Assembly (NCBI GenBank): GCA_016929195.1
Contig: JAFGJG010000184.1
Location: forward strand, 1-35,075
Direction: 5' to 3'
Origin: Thermoleophilaceae bacterium
GTDB taxonomy: Bacteria > Actinomycetota > Thermoleophilia > Solirubrobacterales > Thermoleophilaceae
DNA: 35,075 bases
In this document: positions 29,527 through 35,075 of the stretch, one piece after another
How positions within the stretch are numbered: the stretch's first letter is position 1
Layout: every line of letters starts with the position of its first letter
Program-made: the position numbers and the translations under genes
The notes under the pieces: model-generated
What the model was told of the DNA's origin: nothing
Seen by the model: the letters and a program-made list of their open reading frames with translations, nothing else
Databases searched by the model: none

Positions 29527-29628
29527 ACACAGGGGGGCTCGCGGACAGGCGGGCTGAGATAGCGCCCCCGACGACGTCGTCCGGCGCTGACCCTTCGAAC
29601 CTGTGGGGTAATGCCCGCGGAGGGAGCT
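29527..29628 (+). promoter_or_regulatory. TPP (thiamine pyrophosphate) riboswitch
   Basis: The conserved THI-element order is present: GGGGGGC, CTGAGA (29554-29559), TGACCCTT, GAACCTG, GGGTAATGCC and GCGGAGGGA. P2 pairs GCTCGC (29537-29542) with GCGGGC (29549-29554). P3 pairs AGCGCC (29561-29566) with GGCGCT (29583-29588) and holds an extra self-complementary GACGAC/GTCGTC stem. The 3' end contains AGGGAG (29621-29626), which doubles as the ribosome binding site of thiZ, whose ATG is at 29629. High TPP should therefore block translation of the thiZXY importer. Recognition is by consensus sequence and fold. Confidence 0.96.
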
Positions 29629-30407
<779 letters not shown>

Positions 30408-30411
<4 letters not shown>

Positions 30412-31169
30412 GGACGTTCCCCCGAGTCGCTCTGGCCACGCTGCTGCTCGCCCTGGTTCTGGCGGCGTGGCAGGGCGTGGCCTCGCTCGACTCCGTCGAC
30501 GACCTGACGCTCGCCTCACCCGCCGAGACCGCCACGGCGCTCAGCGACGACTGGTCGCTGCTCATGGACAACGCCTGGGTCACGCTCGAGGAGGTCCTGC
30601 TCGGCCTCGCGATCGCCGTCGTCGCGGGGGCCGTCCTGGCGGTGGCCATGCACCTCTGGCAGCCGCTCCGCGACGCCGCCTATCCGCTGCTCATCGCCTC
30701 GCAGGCGATCCCGATCGTCGTGCTGGCGCCGATCTTCGTGCTTGCCTTCGACTACGGAATGGGGCCCAAGCTCGCCATCGTGGCGCTGATCTGCTTCTTC
30801 CCGATCACCGTGAACGTGCTGGACGGGCTGCGCTCGACGCCGGCCGAGCTGCTGAAGCTCATGCGCAGCCTGGGCGCGTCGCGGCTCCAGACGCTGCGGA
30901 AGGTCGAGCTGCCGGCCGCGCTGCCCTCGTTCTTCACCGGGCTCCGGGTGGCGGCCAGCGTCTCGGTGATCGGAGCGGTGTTCGGTGAGTGGGCCGGCGC
31001 CGACGAGGGCCTGGGCCGGCTCGTGCTGCTCGCCAACAACCAGCTTCAGACCCCGCGCGCCTATGCCGGGATCGTCCTGCTCACACTGATGGCGGTCGCG
31101 CTGTTCGCGCTCGCGACGATCGCCGACCGCCTGCTCTGCCCCTGGAACCGAGAGGAAGCCAAAGCGTGA
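30408..31169 (+). CDS. thiX: ABC transporter permease for thiamine-pyrimidine uptake
   Basis: Membrane subunit of 253 residues with about six helices, BPD-transporter-inner type. The EAA loop that docks onto the ATPase is visible as LLKLMRSLGASRLQTLRKVELPAALPSFFTGLRVA. The preceding segment PLLIASQAIPIVVLAPIFVLAFDYGMGPK and the following VIGAVFGEWAGADEGLGRL are typical of SsuC/ThiX permeases. Starts and stops overlap its neighbours by 4 bp on both sides (ATGA, GTGA), showing one translationally coupled operon controlled by the TPP riboswitch. Confidence 0.92.
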
Positions 31170-32170
31170 CGCGACCGACCCTGCTCCTGCTCCTGGCGCT
31201 CGCAGCGCTGCCGGCGGCCGGCTGCGGCGAGAAGGAGGACGTGCTCACCCCCGAGGGGTCGAAGCGCGTGGAGCTGATGCTCGACTACTTCCCGAACGCC
31301 GACCACGCGCCGATCTACGCCGCGCAGGCGGAAGGCGACTTCGCGGAGGCGGGCATCGACGTCGAGATCCGCCAGCCGCCCGACCCGGCGGCGCCGCTGA
31401 AGCAGCTCGCGGCCGGGCGCGTGGATCTCGCGATCTCGTACGAGCCCGAGGTCATGCGCGCTCGCGACCAGGGACTGAACGTGGTGTCGCTCGGCGCGCT
31501 GGTGCAGCGCCCCCTGACGTCGATCATCTCGCTCCCGAAGGCGGGGATCCGCACACCCGCGGACCTCGAGGGCAAGACGGTCGGCACGGCGGGCATCGAC
31601 TACCAGTCCGCCTACCTCAGGACGATCCTGCTGGAGGCCGGCGTCACGCCGTCGACGGTCAAGGAGCGCAACGTCGGCTTCGGGCTGACCCCCGCGCTGC
31701 TCACCGGCAAGGTCGACGCGACCCTGGGGGCCTTCTGGAACTACGAGGGGGTCGACCTGAAGCGGCGCGGCAAGAAGCCGCGGATCATCCCGGTCGACGA
31801 GGCGGGGGTGCCCTCGTACAACGAGCTGGTGATCGTGGCCAACGGCGACGCCCTGGAGCGCGACGGCGGCACGTTCCGCGCCTTCATCGGAGCGCTGTCG
31901 CGCGGCGTGCGCGCGCTGAACAAGGACCCGGACAAGGCGCTCGAGGGTCTTCTGAAGGCGAACCCCGACCTGGACCCGGGGCTTCAGCGCGCCTCGCTCG
32001 ACGCGACGCTGCCGCTCTTCTCGCCGCCGGACGGCAGGCCCTTCGCATGGCAGGACCCCGCGCAGTGGGACGCCTTCGCCGCCTGGATGAAGGACAACCG
32101 GCTGCTCGAAGGGCCCGCCGACTCGCGGTCGGCGTTCACGAACGAGCTGCTGCCGGGCGCCGGGCTCTAG
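31166..32170 (+). CDS. thiY: thiamine-pyrimidine substrate-binding lipoprotein (NMT1/THI5-like)
   Basis: Extracellular solute-binding protein of 334 residues. The signal peptide ends in a lipobox (LPAAGC, Cys20). The NMT1/THI5-like domain starts with VELMLDYFPNADHAPIYAAQAEGDFAEAGIDVEI and continues with LAAGRVDLAISYEPEV, SIISLPKAGIRTPADLEGKTVGT and the GKVDATLGAFWNYEG lobe. ThiY-type proteins bind formylaminopyrimidine or HMP from degraded thiamine. The TPP riboswitch supports a thiamine-related ligand over sulfonates. No thiamine biosynthetic genes lie beside it, so the salvaged pyrimidine must be used by enzymes encoded elsewhere. It abuts the convergent msrB end without a gap. Confidence 0.92.
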   Translation: MTRPTLLLLLALAALPAAGCGEKEDVLTPEGSKRVELMLDYFPNADHAPIYAAQAEGDFAEAGIDVEIRQPPDPAAPLKQLAAGRVDLAISYEPEVMRARDQGLNVVSLGALVQRPLTSIISLPKAGIRTPADLEGKTVGTAGIDYQSAYLRTILLEAGVTPSTVKERNVGFGLTPALLTGKVDATLGAFWNYEGVDLKRRGKKPRIIPVDEAGVPSYNELVIVANGDALERDGGTFRAFIGALSRGVRALNKDPDKALEGLLKANPDLDPGLQRASLDATLPLFSPPDGRPFAWQDPAQWDAFAAWMKDNRLLEGPADSRSAFTNELLPGAGL

Positions 32171-32566
32171 CTAGGACTCATCCAGCTCGAGTGCCAGCGA
32201 GTTGATGCAGTAGCGCTCGCCGGTGGGCCCGGGGCCGTCCGGGAAGACGTGACCCAGATGGCTCCCGCAGCGGGCGCAGGTGACCTCGGTGCGGACCATC
32301 CCGAGGCTGCGGTCCTCGTGAAGCTCCACGGCCTCGGCCACGGCGGGCTCGGTGAAGCTGGGCCAGCCCGTACCCGAGTCGAACTTGGTGTCCGAGCTGA
32401 AGAGCTCGTTGCCGCAGGCCCCGCAGCGGTAGATCCCATCGGACTTCGAGTACGTGTACGCGCCGCTGAAGGGCGGCTCCGTGCCCGCCTCCCGCAGCAC
32501 CTGGTAGCGCTCCGGGGCGAGCTCCTCACGCCACTGAGCGTCGCTCTTCTCGATCTTCTCGGTCAT
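32171..32566 (-). CDS. msrB: peptide-methionine (R)-S-oxide reductase MsrB
   Basis: Repairs methionine-R-sulfoxide in proteins, using thioredoxin. It has 131 residues with no signal, so it acts in the cytosol. Structural zinc is held by Cys48/Cys51 (CGAC) and Cys97/Cys100 (CARC). The catalytic Cys120 is in RYCINSLAL, and [10 protein letters not shown] and GHVFPDGP complete the active site. The stop TAG abuts the thiY stop. It starts 5 bp after the glycosylase gene on the same strand, making a small DNA/protein-repair end to the leftward operon. Confidence 0.96.
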   Translation of the reverse strand: MTEKIEKSDAQWREELAPERYQVLREAGTEPPFSGAYTYSKSDGIYRCGACGNELFSSDTKFDSGTGWPSFTEPAVAEAVELHEDRSLGMVRTEVTCARCGSHLGHVFPDGPGPTGERYCINSLALELDES

Positions 32567-32571
32567 GGGTC

Positions 32572-33426
32572 CTAGGCTAGCCGCGCGCGGAGCGCGTAGA
32601 TGCCCGCCAGGCCCGCGTGCTCCCCGTAGGGAGCGAAGAACTCGCGCACCTCGTGCACCTCCGCGCGGCGGCCCAGGCCGGCCAGGCGGCCCACCAGCTT
32701 CACGAAGGCGAGGTCGCCGGCCGGCAGCATGTCGTCGCGGCCCTGGCCGTGGAAGGCCATGCACTCGATCGTCCAGGCGCCGATGTTCGGGATCGCGAGG
32801 AGGCGCCGCCACGACGGCTCGTGCGCGGCCAGGTCCACGCGGCCGCGGGCCACCTCGCGCGCGGCCCGGATCATCGCGTGGGCGCGCTTGCCGGCCAGGC
32901 CGCAGGCCTCCAGCTCGGCCGGGGAGCGCCCGGCGAGGCGCTCCGGGGAGGGCGGTGCGCGCAGCGTCCCGCACGCGCTCCGGCGCCCGTGGCGCCACAC
33001 CAGCCGGCGCTGGATGCCGGCCGCGCGCCCCGACTCGATCAGCTGCTCGCAGATCGCCCACACGAGCGCCTCGAACGGCTCGGGGCGGCGCCGGGGACGC
33101 AGCCAGGGCTGGCCTCGGATCACTCGGCCGATCAGCGGGTCGCGCCGGAAGCGGCGGTGGAACTCGGACAGGTCGTGGTCGGTGCCGAGCGCGAAGCGCA
33201 TCCGCTCGATCGCCGCGGCGGCGTCGTCCTGCGTGTGCGCCTCGGCCCGGATCCGGACGCGGCCCGCGGCCGGCCAGGCGCGCGTGACGACCGGCTCGCC
33301 GCGCACGTGGACCAGGCGCTCGAGCACCGCGCCGCGGCGCAGCAGCACGCCGTCGCGCCCGGGATGGGGCATGCGGTAGAGGCCGACCGGCAGGACGTCG
33401 CGCTCGACGACGGCCGCTGCCGCCAC
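32572..33426 (-). CDS. DNA-3-methyladenine glycosylase II-like (HhH-GPD, AlkA type)
   Basis: Base-excision repair glycosylase of 284 residues removing alkylated purines. The helix-hairpin-helix is [20 protein letters not shown], and the catalytic Asp is Asp238 in [12 protein letters not shown], matching the spacing in AlkA. The earlier [14 protein letters not shown] helix and [19 protein letters not shown] are also typical. The N-terminal ~70 residues form the AlkA-like beta domain (VRIRAEA). It does not contain the FeS Cys cluster of endonuclease III. The GTG start is 8 bp after the small membrane gene stop, so it belongs to the four-gene leftward operon. Confidence 0.9.
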   Translation of the reverse strand: MAAAAVVERDVLPVGLYRMPHPGRDGVLLRRGAVLERLVHVRGEPVVTRAWPAAGRVRIRAEAHTQDDAAAAIERMRFALGTDHDLSEFHRRFRRDPLIGRVIRGQPWLRPRRRPEPFEALVWAICEQLIESGRAAGIQRRLVWRHGRRSACGTLRAPPSPERLAGRSPAELEACGLAGKRAHAMIRAAREVARGRVDLAAHEPSWRRLLAIPNIGAWTIECMAFHGQGRDDMLPAGDLAFVKLVGRLAGLGRRAEVHEVREFFAPYGEHAGLAGIYALRARLA

Positions 33427-33434
33427 CGGCCGGG

Positions 33435-33734
33435 CTACCGGTCCTTCAGCAGGTGCACGTCGACGAGGAACGAGCGCGTGGCGGCGACGTCGACCTTCTT
33501 GCCGCCGCGCGTCCGCGCGGACCTCTGAAGGCGCACGCCCGCTCGCGGGCGGCGCAGGATGCGCACCAGGACGAAGGTGGCCACGCCGAGGAGGAAGCCG
33601 CCGGTGGCCGCCGCGATGGCGGCCGGCACGGTGACGACCGCGGCCCGCTGCACCGGCCTGGGCTCCGCCAGGACCGGAAGGGGCCGAACCTCTGCTTCGT
33701 GCTCGGGCTCGGGAAGGGCTGCGGGTTCAGGCAT
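33435..33734 (-). CDS. small single-pass membrane protein
   Basis: Unrecognised 99-residue protein. A Pro/Glu-rich cytoplasmic or periplasmic N-terminus (about 1-30) precedes one helix, [29 protein letters not shown] (about 32-60). A strongly basic juxtamembrane part ([20 protein letters not shown]) leads to a short C-terminal strand, [10 protein letters not shown]. Its place between the YghO-like acyltransferase and the glycosylase, with short gaps (30 and 8 bp), suggests shared transcription but says little about its job. Confidence 0.7.
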   Translation of the reverse strand: MPEPAALPEPEHEAEVRPLPVLAEPRPVQRAAVVTVPAAIAAATGGFLLGVATFVLVRILRRPRAGVRLQRSARTRGGKKVDVAATRSFLVDVHLLKDR

Positions 33735-33764
33735 CCGGCGAGTGTAACTGCGGATGCGGGCGGC

Positions 33765-34919
33765 CTAGGGCCCGCCCATACCGCCGTTTTCCGCTGAGAG
33801 CGGGCGCTCGTACATGCGGTAGCGCTTCACGATCCGGCCGCCCATTCCCTCCATCGCGCGGTTCATGGGCGTGTTCGTCTCGAGGATCCAGCCCATCTCC
33901 CCCCACTTGACGCGGGTGCGCTCGGAGGTGTGGAAGTGCTCGGCGTAGAGGGCGGCGGCCACGCCGGTGTGCTGGTACTCCCGCTTGACGCCGAGGAAGC
34001 CAACCCGGCAGCGGTCGATGATGCGCCTCCGCCGCAGGTAGTAGAGCCAGCCGAGTGGCAGCAGCCGCCCCTTCATGAGCTTCTGGACCTGGTTGATGTC
34101 CGGGATCGTGATCGCGGCGCCGACCCCCCGGCCGTCGGCGGTCTCGGCGATCATGAACCAGTCCGGGTCGAAGACGATGTGGAGCTCCTGGGCGTACGCG
34201 TCCAGGTCCTGCTTCGAGAACGGCACGAATCCCCAGTTCCGCGACCACGCCTCGTTGTAGATCTCGGCGAACACGTCGAGGTCCTTCCGCAGCGAGCGGC
34301 GGCTCATCCGGCGCAGCCTGATCCCGTGCTCCGACTCGACCTTCTCGGCGAGCTCCCAGATCACGGGCAGCACGTTCTCCTTGCCGGAGATGTGCAGCTC
34401 CCACATGTAGAGGTCGACCACCTTCGCGAGCCCCGCCCGCTCGCAGAGCTCGCGGTAGTAGGGCGGGTGCCAGGGCTGGCGCACCATGGGCGGGCGCTCG
34501 TAGCCGTCCACGAGAACGCCGCACTCGTCGAGCATCGTGAAGTCCATCGGGCCGACGGCGCGGTCCCGGCCCCGCTCGCGCAGCCAGCCGCAGGCGGCCT
34601 CGAGCAACGCGTCCATCGCCTCCTGGTCGTCCTCCAGCTCGAGGAAGCCGAACATCCCCCAGTCGTTCTGCTGGTAGGCGTTGAACGCGCGGTCCACCTG
34701 GGCGCTGATCCGCCCGACCACGCGATCGCCGCGGCGCGCCAGGAACAGCTGCGCCTCGCCGTGCTTGAAGAAGGCGTTGAAGCGCCTGCTCAGGAACAGC
34801 CGGCGCTCCAGCCGGAGCTGGGGAATCCACGGCGTCCCGTTAGCATGCAGCCTGTAGGGAAGCTCGATGAACGCGCTCAGATCGGCGCGCGAGCGCACTG
34901 ATCCGACCTGCACCGACAC
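33765..34919 (-). CDS. YghO-family GNAT-fold acyltransferase, bacterial ceramide synthase (bCerS)-like candidate
   Basis: A 384-residue protein whose C-terminal half is a GNAT-like domain: DVFAEIYNEAWSRNWGFVPF, FMIAETADGRGVGAAITIPDINQ, RVGFLGVKREYQHTGVAAALYAEHF, and WILETNTPMNRAMEGMGGRIVKRYRMYERPL. This follows the E. coli YghO family, to which the Caulobacter ceramide synthase bCerS belongs (N-acylation of the 3-ketosphinganine product of serine palmitoyltransferase). The N-terminal half (FIELPYRLHANGTPWIPQLRLERR, VGPMDFTMLDECGVLVDG) is also family-typical. The start GTG at 34919 is chosen for the MSVQV...RSRADL beginning; GTG 34898 is possible. The divergent gene 15 bp away encodes a serine palmitoyltransferase/KBL-like enzyme. 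The function is inference; an amino-acid N-acyltransferase is the alternative. Confidence 0.85.
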   Translation of the reverse strand: MSVQVGSVRSRADLSAFIELPYRLHANGTPWIPQLRLERRLFLSRRFNAFFKHGEAQLFLARRGDRVVGRISAQVDRAFNAYQQNDWGMFGFLELEDDQEAMDALLEAACGWLRERGRDRAVGPMDFTMLDECGVLVDGYERPPMVRQPWHPPYYRELCERAGLAKVVDLYMWELHISGKENVLPVIWELAEKVESEHGIRLRRMSRRSLRKDLDVFAEIYNEAWSRNWGFVPFSKQDLDAYAQELHIVFDPDWFMIAETADGRGVGAAITIPDINQVQKLMKGRLLPLGWLYYLRRRRIIDRCRVGFLGVKREYQHTGVAAALYAEHFHTSERTRVKWGEMGWILETNTPMNRAMEGMGGRIVKRYRMYERPLSAENGGMGGP

Positions 34920-34934
34920 GGCGCGGGACTGTAC

Positions 34935-35075
34935 ATGCCCACCGCAATCGATCTCTTCGAGAAGGCGCGCCGCCACGAGCGGCTGGAGCAGCTTCAGGCG
35001 GCTCGCGACCACGACCTGCTCCCGTATTTCCGCGTCGTGGAAGCCGAGCCGGGCCCGGTGGCGCGGATGGAGGGC
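34935..35075 (+). CDS. alpha-oxoamine synthase (SPT/KBL/AONS-like), N-terminal fragment at window edge
   Basis: First 47 codons of a PLP-dependent alpha-oxoamine synthase: MPTAIDLFEKARRHERLEQL, then DLLPYFRVVEAEPGPVARMEG. The phrase LFEKARRHERLEQ...LLPYFRVVEA...ARMEG matches the helical N-terminus and first strand of the class that includes serine palmitoyltransferase, glycine C-acetyltransferase and AONS, before the conserved NNYLG motif. That motif and the PLP lysine are outside the window, so substrate choice (serine versus glycine or alanine) cannot be read. Adjacent divergent placement to a YghO/bCerS-like gene favours serine palmitoyltransferase. Confidence 0.8.
   Translation, partial: MPTAIDLFEKARRHERLEQLQAARDHDLLPYFRVVEAEPGPVARMEG

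Noticed and set aside
29611-29628. Upstream in-frame ATG for thiZ at 29611
   Set aside because: This ATG is part of the conserved TAATGCC core of the TPP riboswitch; AGGGAG then points to the ATG at 29629.

Overview
The window is about 35 kb of uniformly GC-rich DNA with strong GC3 bias and many GTG starts. Gene packing is very tight, with 1-8 bp stop/start overlaps, and many secreted proteins carry lipobox or Tat signals. This fits a chromosomal segment of a high-GC actinobacterium, most likely of the Thermoleophilia/Solirubrobacterales type. That placement is inferred from gene content and style, not from a marker gene. I see no tRNA, rRNA, transposase, integrase, prophage gene or CRISPR array, and no gene-free stretch over 300 bp.

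Layout. 1-3.2 kb: a truncated acyl-CoA dehydrogenase, small membrane or acidic proteins and a Ca2+/H+ exchanger. 3.2-6.9 kb: a ClpP plus secreted M28 peptidase pair, divergent from an SRPBCC-ArsR pair across an 82-bp spacer holding two matching 16-bp dyads, then a TerC transporter. 6.9-13.8 kb: a degenerate aldo/keto reductase, a lipoprotein, a secreted glucuronyl C5-epimerase-like protein, an ArsA/Get3-type ATPase with a small partner, and a Tat-exported sulfatase-fold lipoprotein with Thr at the nucleophile position. 13.8-20 kb: two secreted beta-propellers (delta-60 and NHL) overlapping tail to tail, an EVE-DUF2203-membrane operon and an MFS exporter. 20-25.5 kb: CitA-type citrate synthase, GNAT, CDGSH Fe-S protein, heme-oxygenase-like enzyme, YbdK-type ligase and two methyltransferases. 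25.5-29.4 kb: a MoxR/CoxE-type AAA-VWA pair, then two exported low-complexity surface proteins, one with three Gly/Asp/Asn-rich repeats.

29.5-32.2 kb: a TPP riboswitch followed by thiZXY, an ABC importer for a thiamine pyrimidine precursor. A 6-bp segment just 5' of the aptamer can pair either with an upstream copy or with the start codon of thiZ, which suggests a translational switch. 32.2-35 kb: a leftward operon (YghO/bCerS-like acyltransferase, small membrane protein, AlkA-like glycosylase, MsrB). It is divergent, with only 15 bp between starts, from the first 47 codons of an alpha-oxoamine synthase resembling serine palmitoyltransferase/KBL. That last pair is a candidate sphingolipid (ceramide) synthesis locus and the most interesting lead in the window.
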